Assembly (NCBI GenBank): GCA_002842495.1
Contig: PHDB01000032.1
Location: 1 to 40,510, forward strand
Length of the DNA stretch: 40,510 nucleotides
Source: Bacteroidetes bacterium HGW-Bacteroidetes-6
Lineage (GTDB): Bacteria > Bacteroidota > Bacteroidia > Bacteroidales > DTU049
Direction: 5' to 3'
In this document: piece by piece, positions 16,423 through 23,858 of the stretch
Numbering within the stretch: position 1 is the first letter of the stretch
Layout: every line of letters starts with the position of its first letter
Notes under the pieces: model-generated
The model's database searches: none
What the model was told of the DNA's origin: nothing
Seen by the model: only the letters and a program-made list of their open reading frames with translations
Program-made: the position numbers and the translations under genes

Positions 16423-17694
16423 ATGACTAAATTGTTTTGCGTTTTATGTGATATATTGTTTTGCGTGATGTTGTTGGTTTCGACAGCCTCAGCGCAGGTT
16501 CAATGGACCAAATATGCCTCCAATCCGGTCATCACACCGGGCCCCGCCTCCTGGGACATTATTGCCATCGGGCAGCCGACGGCCCTGCTGGAGAACGATA
16601 CCATTAAAATGTGGTATGCCGGTGTCGGCACCGACATGAAAGCCCGTATCTGCTATGCCTGGTCGCTGGATGGTTTCAACTGGATAAAACATGCGAATCC
16701 CGTCATGGATGTGGGGGCTGCGGGCAGCTGGGATTCGGGCTGGCTCGATACACCGGAAATTGTCAGGGATAACACCGGCTATAAATTATACTATTACGGC
16801 GATACCGCACAGCAAAATGCGGCCATTTCCTCGGCTATCGGATTGGCTTATTCGCCGGACGGTATCAACTGGACGCGTGAAGCATCGAATCCGGTTTTCA
16901 TTAAAGGAACCTTCGGCGATTGGGACGGAACCTGGGTGGAATCGCCAACCATTGTCTGGGATAGTATTTCGGGTCTGTATTCCATGTGGTACAACGGTGT
17001 GGATACGGCAACCTGGAAGGTGCTTATTGGTCTCGCTACTTCTTCGGACGGCGTTTCGTGGACCCGTTATGCCGGAAATCCGGTACTGAATACCGGAGCA
17101 TGGGGAAGCTGCGACGATATCTGGCTCGGAACTCCGGCTTTGCTTCGTGCCGGTGGACAGTATCAGCTATGGTATGCGGCTACGAGCGCCTCATCCTACA
17201 ACGTGGCTCTGCAACGTTTTGATACGATCTCCATTTGTTACGCCTCCTCTTCCGACGGCATTTCATGGAACAAAAGTTCCTCGAATCCCCTTTTCAATAC
17301 CTTTACGGCACCCTACGATTCGCTTGTGGATACCGGCGGACCCTGGGGCCCCGATGTGGTGTATCTTGAGGGAACGGAAACCTATATGATGTGGTATGAG
17401 TCGTTTGGAGGATTTGGTCTGGCTACCGCACCGGTAGATCATACCCAGATGAATGAGCGACAGGAGACGAGCCTGCACATGTTCCCGAATCCGGCGTCGG
17501 ACAGGGTTACCGTTGATGCTGAACCCTATCCGGGAACGCTTACGCTGTGTGATATTACGGGCAGGGAAATGTTCTGTGCCTGCAACTGGTATGGTGGAAG
17601 TCTTGATGTTTCCATGCTCCCGGATGGATTTTATACGGTAACCTTTGAATCTTCGGGCAAGCACCGCTGCAGTTTTCTTTTGATTCAGCGGTGA
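16423..17694 (+). CDS. Secreted five-bladed beta-propeller protein (GH43/GH32/GH130-like) with T9SS signal
   Basis: The 423-residue protein has a signal peptide (1-24, ASA-Q) and five repeats, each starting with W-x-K/R-x-x-(S/A/G)NPV/L (tryptophans at about 28, 87, 150, 213 and 282) and containing a MWYAG-like strand and a Y-S-x-DG-x-x-W turn. That is the blade pattern of five-bladed glycosidase propellers (GH43, GH32/68, GH130). The end (352-423) is a type A T9SS sorting domain (LHMFPNPASDRVTV). I cannot assign a substrate or confirm catalytic acids, so a carbohydrate-binding propeller is also possible. I chose the ATG at 16423 because it starts the signal peptide. GC content is clearly higher than in the flanking genes, which suggests transfer. 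Confidence 0.8.
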   Translation: MTKLFCVLCDILFCVMLLVSTASAQVQWTKYASNPVITPGPASWDIIAIGQPTALLENDTIKMWYAGVGTDMKARICYAWSLDGFNWIKHANPVMDVGAAGSWDSGWLDTPEIVRDNTGYKLYYYGDTAQQNAAISSAIGLAYSPDGINWTREASNPVFIKGTFGDWDGTWVESPTIVWDSISGLYSMWYNGVDTATWKVLIGLATSSDGVSWTRYAGNPVLNTGAWGSCDDIWLGTPALLRAGGQYQLWYAATSASSYNVALQRFDTISICYASSSDGISWNKSSSNPLFNTFTAPYDSLVDTGGPWGPDVVYLEGTETYMMWYESFGGFGLATAPVDHTQMNERQETSLHMFPNPASDRVTVDAEPYPGTLTLCDITGREMFCACNWYGGSLDVSMLPDGFYTVTFESSGKHRCSFLLIQR

Positions 17695-17800
17695 GAGGGT
17701 TGAATGAATGTTATCATTGCGGACAGTCGGCCATTTTACAATCGGCTTTAATTTCAATAACGTTAATTTATTGTTATAAAGTTATCGTATGTAAAATTAG

Positions 17801-17813
17801 TGAACAATGTTCA
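17801..17813. promoter_or_regulatory. Palindromic operator of the TetR-family gene
   Basis: TGAACAATGTTCA is a 13-base inverted repeat (TGAAC, three-base centre, GTTCA) of the kind bound by TetR/AcrR dimers. It ends one base before the -7 box TAATTTTG at 17815, so a bound repressor would block its own promoter. Confidence 0.6.
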
Positions 17814-17814
17814 T

Positions 17815-17822
17815 TAATTTTG
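17815..17822 (+). promoter_or_regulatory. -7 box of the tetR-DUF4180 unit
   Basis: TAATTTTG followed by CACC lies 22 bases before the GTG start at 17845. It directly follows the palindrome at 17801-17813. Confidence 0.55.
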
Positions 17823-17844
17823 CACCGTTAAAAATATTGATCAG

Positions 17845-18438
17845 GTGAAAAACAAGGAAATTCAGGAAAAGCGGATACGGCAGTATTTTATTGATGCAGC
17901 CAAGGATATGTTGAGGGGCGAAGGCCTGCGTAGTGTGAGTGTACGGAGCGTGGCGGACAGGGCCGGCTATTCGTTTGCAACACTGTATAATTATTTCAGG
18001 GATATCAACGATCTGCTGTTTTTGTGTGTGAGCGATTTTCAGGAGGAGTGCAATGCGTATGTCGCCGGGCGTACAAAAGACATGGTTCCCGGGAAAGATC
18101 GTTTGAAGAAAGCCGTTTTGTCCTATGCGGAGTATTTCACGGAGTATCCGGGTACATTTGAATTGTTCTTTACGGCGAGAGGCATCGACCTGGGTAACAG
18201 ACCCGGGACACTTGATGTGATAAATTCATCATTGATTACAGCCTGTCGGAGCGATCTGGACTATTGTATCTCCCATCATATTCTGAGCGAAAAGAGTACC
18301 GGGGAAAAAATGCATGCCCTGCAGTCGATGCTCACCGGAATGCTGCTGCATTACCTCAACAGAATGTATCCGTCATCCTACGCAGAGTTTATGCAATCGG
18401 TAGCCGGAAATACGGAGATGGTTCTTCAGGCGGATTAG
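17845..18438 (+). CDS. TetR/AcrR-family transcriptional regulator
   Basis: The 197-residue cytosolic regulator has an N-terminal TetR DNA-binding domain with the helix-turn-helix at about 31-57 (VSVRSVADRAGYSFATLYNYF), followed by an all-helical ligand-binding domain without a recognisable subfamily. The start is a GTG behind a -7 box. A palindromic site in that promoter suggests autoregulation. The DUF4180 gene begins 44 bases after the stop on the same strand and is the likely partner. The base composition is close to that of the propeller gene and above that of the core genes around it. Confidence 0.88.
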   Translation: MKNKEIQEKRIRQYFIDAAKDMLRGEGLRSVSVRSVADRAGYSFATLYNYFRDINDLLFLCVSDFQEECNAYVAGRTKDMVPGKDRLKKAVLSYAEYFTEYPGTFELFFTARGIDLGNRPGTLDVINSSLITACRSDLDYCISHHILSEKSTGEKMHALQSMLTGMLLHYLNRMYPSSYAEFMQSVAGNTEMVLQAD

Positions 18439-18482
18439 CATGTAGGCTTGATCTGTGTTTTTGTTTATAAAAAAAGAGGAAA

Positions 18483-18836
18483 ATGAAAATCGATTATGTA
18501 AATACGGGAAACACACAATTGGCAGTTCTGGAATCGGATACCGTTGTTATGGCTACGGTTCAGGATGCGATAGATATACTGATGGAGTCTTCGTATGCAG
18601 GTGCTGAAGCAGTTGTTGCTTTTGAACATCAGTTTCCGCCGGAGTTCTTTGATCTTCGTACCGGTCTGGCGGGAGAAATCCTGCAAAAATATTCCACTTA
18701 CAACGGGCGACTGGTTATTGTGGGCGATTTCAGTAAAATCACAAGCCGTAGTTTGCAGGATTTTATCCGCGAAAGCAACAGGGTGGGGAGGATTTTGTTT
18801 TTGGAATCGATTGATGATGCAATTCAGAGATTGTAA
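18483..18836 (+). CDS. DUF4180 domain protein
   Basis: The 117-residue protein matches the DUF4180 family over its whole length: an N-terminal strand region (LAVLESDTVV), DAIDILMESSYAGAEAVVAFEHQFPPEFFDLRTGLAGEILQK (about 29-71), a second strand region RLVIVGDF and the closing RESNRVGRILFLESIDDAIQRL. The alternating strand-helix order gives a small alpha/beta domain that looks like a STAS/SpoIIAA-like fold. No biochemical role is established. DUF4180 genes are often next to helix-turn-helix regulators, as here with TetR. It converges with coaE, 9 bases away. Confidence 0.88.
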   Translation: MKIDYVNTGNTQLAVLESDTVVMATVQDAIDILMESSYAGAEAVVAFEHQFPPEFFDLRTGLAGEILQKYSTYNGRLVIVGDFSKITSRSLQDFIRESNRVGRILFLESIDDAIQRL

Positions 18837-18845
18837 TCATCATTA

Positions 18846-19415
18846 CTATAAACGGGAAACAATTTTTTCAACTTGTTCAATCAGCGAATTCGATTCATCG
18901 TTAAAAATAACAATATCCGCTTTTTCTTCTTTTTGTTTCTGTGGTAGCTGACGTCTCTCCCGTTCAAAAAATTGCTTTCTTGTCATGCAACTGCGTTGTG
19001 CCACACGAGCAATCCGGATTTCGTCGGGAGCAGAAATGCAAATTATTTTGTCGAAGAATGAATCCAATCCGGCCTCGAAAAGCATGGCAGCTTCAACTAC
19101 TACGTTTTTGTTGTCGAATGAACATATTTTTTCTTCAATAAGCAATTGCAGAGCCGGGTAGAGAACATCGTTGATTGCTTTGTATATGTCTTCTCCGGAG
19201 AAATATTCCGAAGCTATTAATGCATAGTCGGTTTCGCCGCTTGGAGTGGTGATTTTTTTTTGCAAAATACGTTCAACCTCAGTTTTCACTGCGGGAATTT
19301 CATAAAGACTTTTGGCCAGTATGTCTGCATTCAGTACTTCGAAACCAAGAACGCCGAAAACTTTTGCTACGGTTGTTTTTCCACTGCCAATATTTCCGGT
19401 AATTGCAATTTTCAT
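18846..19415 (-). CDS. coaE: Dephospho-CoA kinase
   Basis: This enzyme phosphorylates the 3'-hydroxyl of dephospho-CoA with ATP, the last step of coenzyme A synthesis. The P-loop GNIGSGKTT is at residues 7-15. The CoA domain has ADILAKSLYE, DYALIASEYF and VVVEAAMLFEAGLDSFFDKIICI, and the lid has RIARVAQRSCMTRKQFFERERRQLP (about 134-158). The 189 residues are a normal length. It is the last gene of the DUF1573-yajC-ybbR-coaE unit, and its ATG overlaps the ybbR stop codon (ATGA at 19412-19415). Confidence 0.95.
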   Translation of the reverse strand: MKIAITGNIGSGKTTVAKVFGVLGFEVLNADILAKSLYEIPAVKTEVERILQKKITTPSGETDYALIASEYFSGEDIYKAINDVLYPALQLLIEEKICSFDNKNVVVEAAMLFEAGLDSFFDKIICISAPDEIRIARVAQRSCMTRKQFFERERRQLPQKQKEEKADIVIFNDESNSLIEQVEKIVSRL

Positions 19416-20299
19416 TGGATTGAGAGAGGAATGGTTTCGGGTGAAATGCTGTTGACTTTAATAAAATCGGGAACCTGAACCCGAAAGCTGATGTTTTCAT
19501 CGCCAACATCGGAACGAAGGACTACGTTGACATTGTTGATCGATTCCGGAACAGTGAGCACTATTTCAACTTCTCCGTTGTATTTGTGATTCTTATGCTC
19601 CATATTGTAACTCTTTTTCACAACGAGCAACTTGCTTTTTTCAACAGGTATAATTATCCGGACTTTTTTCAGGCTACTTCTGATTCTTTTATCGGAGAAT
19701 GCCTGTATATTGGTTTCGGTGCTGAGTGTATCGCTGATATCATTGCTTTCAATCGTGTTTGTAATAGCCGAATCAATTCCGTTCAGAATTTCTATGGGGC
19801 CATTTAGTATTACCATCCGGGGCGATATTCTTACAGGTCCCGATATCATATAGCCATCGGCACAGGTGATTGACAGCGGAACTTTTATCGGGACTTCTTT
19901 GGTTGGATACGAAACAAACGAAAACATGAGTGTGTCTTCCGGGGCTTTGGCTACTATAAATCCTTGAGGCAAACTCTGCGCAATAATATTCATCAGATCT
20001 TCGGGATGAAGAATGTACTGAACGGAATCGCCGCGCACAACCGGTGTGAAATCAGCCTTACTCAGGTTGATGAGATACTGATGTTTGAAATAATAACTGA
20101 TAAGCGAAAATCCTTTGCTGGTTATTTCAGCCTCAATGGTTGTATCTGCATTAAGCTGTGTGCTTGCATCCGGAGAAAAACCACTATAATGTATGGTAAA
20201 AGGAACCTTCACCGTAAACTCATGGTTCAGGTGATTGACAAACCAAAGCAAAACGGACAGAAATACCGAAATGATGAATATTCTGACCCTGTAGTTCAC
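19412..20299 (-). CDS. YbbR-like domain protein
   Basis: The 295-residue protein has one N-terminal membrane helix (about 5-22) and an extracytoplasmic region with YbbR-like beta repeats (about 30-110 and 120-230, for example YPTKEVPIKVPLSITCADGYMISGPVRISPRMVILNGP). In Firmicutes the YbbR protein CdaR binds and regulates the diadenylate cyclase CdaA; a cdaA gene is present at 25278-26069 in this window, but not in the same operon. The start is a GTG at 20299, eleven bases after yajC, and the end overlaps coaE. A role as a CdaA regulator is inference. Confidence 0.87.
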   Translation of the reverse strand: MNYRVRIFIISVFLSVLLWFVNHLNHEFTVKVPFTIHYSGFSPDASTQLNADTTIEAEITSKGFSLISYYFKHQYLINLSKADFTPVVRGDSVQYILHPEDLMNIIAQSLPQGFIVAKAPEDTLMFSFVSYPTKEVPIKVPLSITCADGYMISGPVRISPRMVILNGPIEILNGIDSAITNTIESNDISDTLSTETNIQAFSDKRIRSSLKKVRIIIPVEKSKLLVVKKSYNMEHKNHKYNGEVEIVLTVPESINNVNVVLRSDVGDENISFRVQVPDFIKVNSISPETIPLSIQ

Positions 20300-20310
20300 C
20301 GCGTATTGTG

Positions 20311-20646
20311 TTATTTCTTTTCTGTCATGGCTTCCGGATTGAATTCAGAAGCAATAGCACTTTTTTCGAGTTTCAGTTTACCCTGACCTTCGGTTTCGAT
20401 GATGACAGCTGTATCAACAACTTCGATAATCTTACCATGAATACCACCGATAGTGATAACGCGGTCGCCTTTTTTGAGATTCTGGCGAAATTTGTTGATT
20501 TCTTTGTTCTTGCGGGATTGAGGTCTGATAAAAAACAACCAAAATACCACAACGAGTAATAAAAGCATGATCATTGTGGTGTATCCACCCGATCCACCTT
20601 CTTCTCCACCAGATGGTTGCATGAGTAAGATGTAAGCTAAATTCAT
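20311..20646 (-). CDS. yajC: Preprotein translocase subunit YajC
   Basis: This 111-residue single-span membrane protein associates with SecDF and the Sec translocon. One helix at about 24-40 (MIMLLLLVVVFWLFFIRPQ) is followed by the conserved RPQSRKNKEINKFRQNLKKGDRVITIGGIHGKI, which is the YajC signature. The N-terminal stretch contains a glycine-rich PSGGEEGGSGG segment, common in this phylum. It lies 12 bases after the DUF1573 lipoprotein gene and before ybbR. Confidence 0.93.
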   Translation of the reverse strand: MNLAYILLMQPSGGEEGGSGGYTTMIMLLLLVVVFWLFFIRPQSRKNKEINKFRQNLKKGDRVITIGGIHGKIIEVVDTAVIIETEGQGKLKLEKSAIASEFNPEAMTEKK

Positions 20647-20658
20647 ATGAAAGTTTGT

Positions 20659-21114
20659 TTAAGGTTCAATAATTGTTGCTTTGATGGTCAGAACCACATC
20701 GCGTGGTTGACCGTTAGTGCTGAGCGTGACGGTTTTATTTTGACGTCCTGTTTTACCGCTGCTGTTAAATGCCACAGTAATAACCCCTCCTTCGCCCGGA
20801 GCAATGGCTCCTTTAGGGTATTCCGGAACAGTGCATCCGCACGATGTCGCATGTGAAGTGATTACTAAATCGCCCTTGCCTGTATTGGTGAATTTGAAGT
20901 TGTATTCAACTTTTTCGCCCTGCATGATGTCGCCAAAATCGTGTTCAATTGTTTCGAACGACATGGTGGCTAAATCGCCTTCGCGACCATCTGCAGTGGC
21001 CGGATTGTCAACCACATCCGAAGGAAGCTTGTCGTTGCCTTGTTTGTTGCCACAAGAACCAGTGAGCAACACGAATGCTGAAAAAACAGCCAAAATCAGT
21101 AATTTCGATTTCAT
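20659..21114 (-). CDS. DUF1573 family lipoprotein
   Basis: The 151-residue protein carries a lipoprotein signal peptide with lipobox LTGSC (C21) and one DUF1573 domain (about 50-150): FETIEHDFGDIMQGEKVEYNF, TNTGKGDLVI, SCGCTVPEYPKGAIAPGEGGVITVAFNS. This is an Ig-like beta sandwich of the ASH/MSP type with a conserved SCGCT motif. It is first in the unit with yajC, ybbR and coaE. A nusB gene often precedes this gene in relatives, but none is present here. The role is unknown. The promoter box TACTTTTG lies 21 bases upstream. Confidence 0.9.
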   Translation of the reverse strand: MKSKLLILAVFSAFVLLTGSCGNKQGNDKLPSDVVDNPATADGREGDLATMSFETIEHDFGDIMQGEKVEYNFKFTNTGKGDLVITSHATSCGCTVPEYPKGAIAPGEGGVITVAFNSSGKTGRQNKTVTLSTNGQPRDVVLTIKATIIEP

Positions 21115-21135
21115 GTCATCGTCTTTTTCGGACTA

Positions 21136-21143
21136 CAAAAGTA
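21136..21143 (-). promoter_or_regulatory. -7 box of the DUF1573-yajC-ybbR-coaE operon
   Basis: TACTTTTG on the minus strand (CAAAAGTA on the plus strand) lies 21 bases before the ATG at 21114. Confidence 0.55.
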
Positions 21144-21230
21144 CGAAAAAATTTCACATCCTGCCTGACACAGTGAGCAATTATTTGTTCAAGCTGCGAG
21201 TTGCATTTGGCTCATCATTCATCACTCATT

Positions 21231-21300
21231 ACTGACCACTGACTACTCACCACTGACTACTGACTACTGTCAACTGGCACCTGACCACAGTCAACTGGCT
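21231..21300. repeat. Heptanucleotide tandem array 1
   Basis: About ten imperfect 7-base units of the form ACTGACY run without a break: ACTGACC, ACTGACT, ACTCACC, ACTGACT, ACTGACT, ACTGTCA, ACTGGCA and so on. It lies in the gene-free gap 21144-21499. Confidence 0.8.
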
Positions 21301-21312
21301 ACCTATGATAGT

Positions 21313-21394
21313 CGTTGCAATGCAACGCCTCTACAAAATACTCCTTACCTCTTACTCCTTACTCCTCAGATAAGTCGCGATAAATCGCATCTCT
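21313..21394. repeat. Two short REP-like palindromes with a shared CTCTAC tail, separated by a small heptad array
   Basis: CGTTGCAATGCAACG (21313-21327, 7-base arms) is followed by CCTCTAC, and GCGATAAATCGC (21377-21388, 5-base arms) is followed by ATCTCTAC. Between them a second 7-base array, CTCCTTA CCTCTTA CTCCTTA CTCCTCA, fills 21341-21368. The layout recalls dispersed palindromic intergenic repeats. Confidence 0.6.
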
Positions 21395-21443
21395 ACTGAT
21401 TGTCTTTCAACTTGACGAACTTTAGAAACTTTCAACATTCATA

Positions 21444-21499
21444 ACTGACCACTGACTTCTGACCACTGACTTCTGACCACTGACTACTGACTCCTGTCT
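21444..21499. repeat. Heptanucleotide tandem array 3
   Basis: Eight 7-base units, ACTGACC, ACTGACT, TCTGACC, ACTGACT, TCTGACC, ACTGACT, ACTGACT and CCTGTCT, abut the stop codon of the channel gene at 21500 directly. Confidence 0.8.
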
Positions 21500-23392
21500 T
21501 TAGTCTTCCGCCAAAGCAATCAGCACATCTTCTTCGCTGAATATTACTTTTGCCGATTTTTTAGGATTGACAACAATGCCATAGTTTGCATCAGGATCGT
21601 TCGATTTGCTCATGATTCTGTAGCCCATGGCAACCTGATCGAAACCGGAAGCAATGGCGGTAAGCTGATAGAAGTCGACTGCAACGCCTGGTTTTACATA
21701 ATTCGTGACAGGCTTGAAATAAATTTCTGAACCGTCTGCATCAAGCAAATCTTCAATTACCGGTTTCAAATGCTTGTTTTCACTAATCATGGTTATAAGT
21801 AAACTAACCAGCTTTTCGCTCACAATAAAATCGTTTTTGCGACTAATACGAGCCAAATCGCTGTTTTTCGAATCGAGCATTTCACTCACAATATTTGTGT
21901 TGAAACCCTTTTTACGAACAATGTCGCGAACATGGAGCAGCGAAACCAATGTGTTGGCATCGGCTTGCTGAATATTGCGGTTGGGTTCGGAAAGAATGAT
22001 AACATAGTCGATTTCTGAAAAATCAATGCTGTCGAGATATTGCCGCGATGTGATATTACCGGTTGTGCGTGAAATGGATATTTTTTCATCTTTCAGATCG
22101 TCGAGCAAATGGAATAAATCTTCTTGAACAACAATTTCCACTTTCGACCCTTCTGGGAAATAATTGCCGAATTCGCGTGCAATAATCTCAATTTTGGGAT
22201 TATATCCCAGAATGAGTGTTCTGACAGGCTTCCGATTGTCGTCGTATTCGAGTTCCGACTTCACGTTTTCAAGTCCCGAAGCAGTTCCAGCACCATTAGT
22301 GACAACCGTATCGTCGTCTTCCGAAATGGCAATTATTTTGTCGTTGGGACCAATCACCTGATCCATAGGTGGATTAAGCTTCGATTCCAGGTTTTCGAAT
22401 TGAATTCCAATAAGAGTGCTGTCTTCAAACATCATTTGAGCTTCGGCAAATGTTTTCCCTTTCAATTTGTCAATTTCTGAAAAGTAAATTTCATCTCCGT
22501 CGAATTTCAAAAGGTCTTCAATTACCACACTGAGTCCGGGCTGATGAACTACCTGAACAGTTAGTCGCGAAAGAACTTCAGTTAGCTGCAAAACTGCAAT
22601 TTCGTTGGGGCCAATCATATCGAGGACTTCCATAGTTTTGTCTTCTCTTATTTCAGCAACAATATGGAAGGGCTCTTCGCGACGATTTGGGTTGTTGACC
22701 AAAGCCAATGCAACTTTGATGATAAACAAATCGTGCATCTCGTCGTTTTCGGGTGGGAGAATGATGATGGAACGAGCACTATTGAAACCAACCATATCAA
22801 GGTCGTTGCTTTCGAGTGGGTCGCCAGACCGGCAAATCACTTTTGTGTTTTTAAGATCGGAAACCTGACCTTTGATCTCTTCTTCCATGGCTGATTTTTC
22901 CATGTCGGACAGAATAACAATTCGTGGCTTTTTCTGATTTTCGTTGGCAATAGCCAATTCGCTGAGAATGGTAAAGACTTTGGGTGACCAACCAAGAATG
23001 AGTGTGTGCCCTTCTTCTAAAACTTTCGACCTGCCTTTGCGCAATTCATCGAGCTTTTGGTCGAAACCTGCTGAAATAATACCAATAAGAGCCGATACTA
23101 TGAAAATACCACCAATGGTAACAACAATCATCACTATACGAAATCCCCAACCGTAATCGCCGCCGACTGTTCCGGGGTCGATTGCCCGCATCATCGACTG
23201 CCATAAAGCTTCGGGGAACGACATGCTTTCGGTATCGACCGGAAGAATGGAAAATGCAGTAACTACAATACTGGCAATGAGTATGAGTAAGAATGTAATG
23301 GCTGCAAGCCAAACTATCACCGCCAACGGACCTTTGGCCATCATGTTGTCGAAGCGATATTTCATTTTTTGTTGAAAAGTGACGTTTTTCAT
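21500..23392 (-). CDS. CASTOR/POLLUX-like ion channel with tandem RCK/TrkA-type domains
   Basis: The 630-residue membrane protein has two helices (about 23-48 and 84-108) flanking a pore-loop region (about 60-80, EALWQSMMRAIDPGTVGGDYGWGF). A large cytosolic part follows with two nucleotide-binding RCK/TrkA-N-like units: the first opens with HTLILGWSPKVFTILSEL (about 129) and the second with RTLILGYNPKIEIIAREF (about 375). This is the plan of the CASTOR/POLLUX family, plant nuclear-envelope Ca2+/K+ channels with bacterial homologues. A cation channel gated by a ligand on the RCK domains is inferred; ion selectivity cannot be read. The ATG at 23392 is preferred over an upstream start, which would place the box TATATTTG inside the gene. 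Confidence 0.82.
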   Translation of the reverse strand: MKNVTFQQKMKYRFDNMMAKGPLAVIVWLAAITFLLILIASIVVTAFSILPVDTESMSFPEALWQSMMRAIDPGTVGGDYGWGFRIVMIVVTIGGIFIVSALIGIISAGFDQKLDELRKGRSKVLEEGHTLILGWSPKVFTILSELAIANENQKKPRIVILSDMEKSAMEEEIKGQVSDLKNTKVICRSGDPLESNDLDMVGFNSARSIIILPPENDEMHDLFIIKVALALVNNPNRREEPFHIVAEIREDKTMEVLDMIGPNEIAVLQLTEVLSRLTVQVVHQPGLSVVIEDLLKFDGDEIYFSEIDKLKGKTFAEAQMMFEDSTLIGIQFENLESKLNPPMDQVIGPNDKIIAISEDDDTVVTNGAGTASGLENVKSELEYDDNRKPVRTLILGYNPKIEIIAREFGNYFPEGSKVEIVVQEDLFHLLDDLKDEKISISRTTGNITSRQYLDSIDFSEIDYVIILSEPNRNIQQADANTLVSLLHVRDIVRKKGFNTNIVSEMLDSKNSDLARISRKNDFIVSEKLVSLLITMISENKHLKPVIEDLLDADGSEIYFKPVTNYVKPGVAVDFYQLTAIASGFDQVAMGYRIMSKSNDPDANYGIVVNPKKSAKVIFSEEDVLIALAED

Positions 23393-23449
23393 TGTTTCAG
23401 TGTAGATTTCGAATAAAAAAGTGGCTTCTTGCAAATTGAAGCGTGACGA

Positions 23450-23457
23450 CAAATATA
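23450..23457 (-). promoter_or_regulatory. -7 box of the CASTOR/POLLUX-like gene
   Basis: TATATTTG on the minus strand (CAAATATA on the plus strand) lies 57 bases before the ATG at 23392. Confidence 0.45.
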
Positions 23458-23545
23458 ACAATATCTGAATTTGCAGAAGGAGAAATGTCATTCTTTGGCC
23501 AAAAATGAAAGCCCAGCTAAATGCTTATTGCTTTAGACTATGAGA

Positions 23546-23815
23546 CTGTCTAAATTCTTAAGTTTGTGCGGATCACAAAGCTCCCGAAGAAGAGCTCAAA
23601 GAGCACAAAGGATTCAATAAAATAAAAGCCGTTCACATTTGTTGTTTTCTGAAATTCTCATACTTCAATGAGAATTTCAGAAAACAACAAATGACCAATC
23701 ACAACATTGTTGTGATTGCACTTGACGGCTTTTATCCATAGAAACACTTTTGCGTTGTGTTCTTAGAGCCTTCTTTGCGCTCTTCGTGCAAATAAGCAGA
23801 ATGATTTTTAGGCAG
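23546..23815. mobile_element. 270-bp MITE-like element with inverted-repeat ends and a perfect three-way-junction core
   Basis: The ends CTGTCTAAA (23546) and TTTAGGCAG (to 23815) are inverted with one mismatch. Further matching blocks follow inward: GTTTGTGCG with CGTGCAAAT, and GCTCAAAGAGCACAA with TTGTGTTCTTAGAGC. The core has three perfect stems: 23622-23632 with 23725-23735 (11 bp), enclosing 23636-23661 with 23668-23693 (26 bp, loop ACTTCA) and 23696-23705 with 23709-23718 (10 bp, loop ATT). No protein is encoded. It fills most of the gap between rlmD and the channel gene. I call it MITE-like from structure only; no target-site duplication is obvious. A structured RNA or strong terminator for rlmD is the alternative. 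Confidence 0.6.
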
Positions 23816-23858
23816 CTTCTAAATAACAATGAGAATTGTGATTTGTTCGGAAGTCTTT

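Noticed and set aside
21231..21499. Possible CRISPR array
   Set aside because: The repeat period is 7 bases with no spacers and no cas genes nearby.
23622..23735. Simple Rho-independent terminator of rlmD
   Set aside because: The fold has three perfect stems and sits in a larger inverted repeat, the long stem has no following T-tract, and it starts over 100 bases beyond the rlmD stop codon. A terminator role may be secondary.
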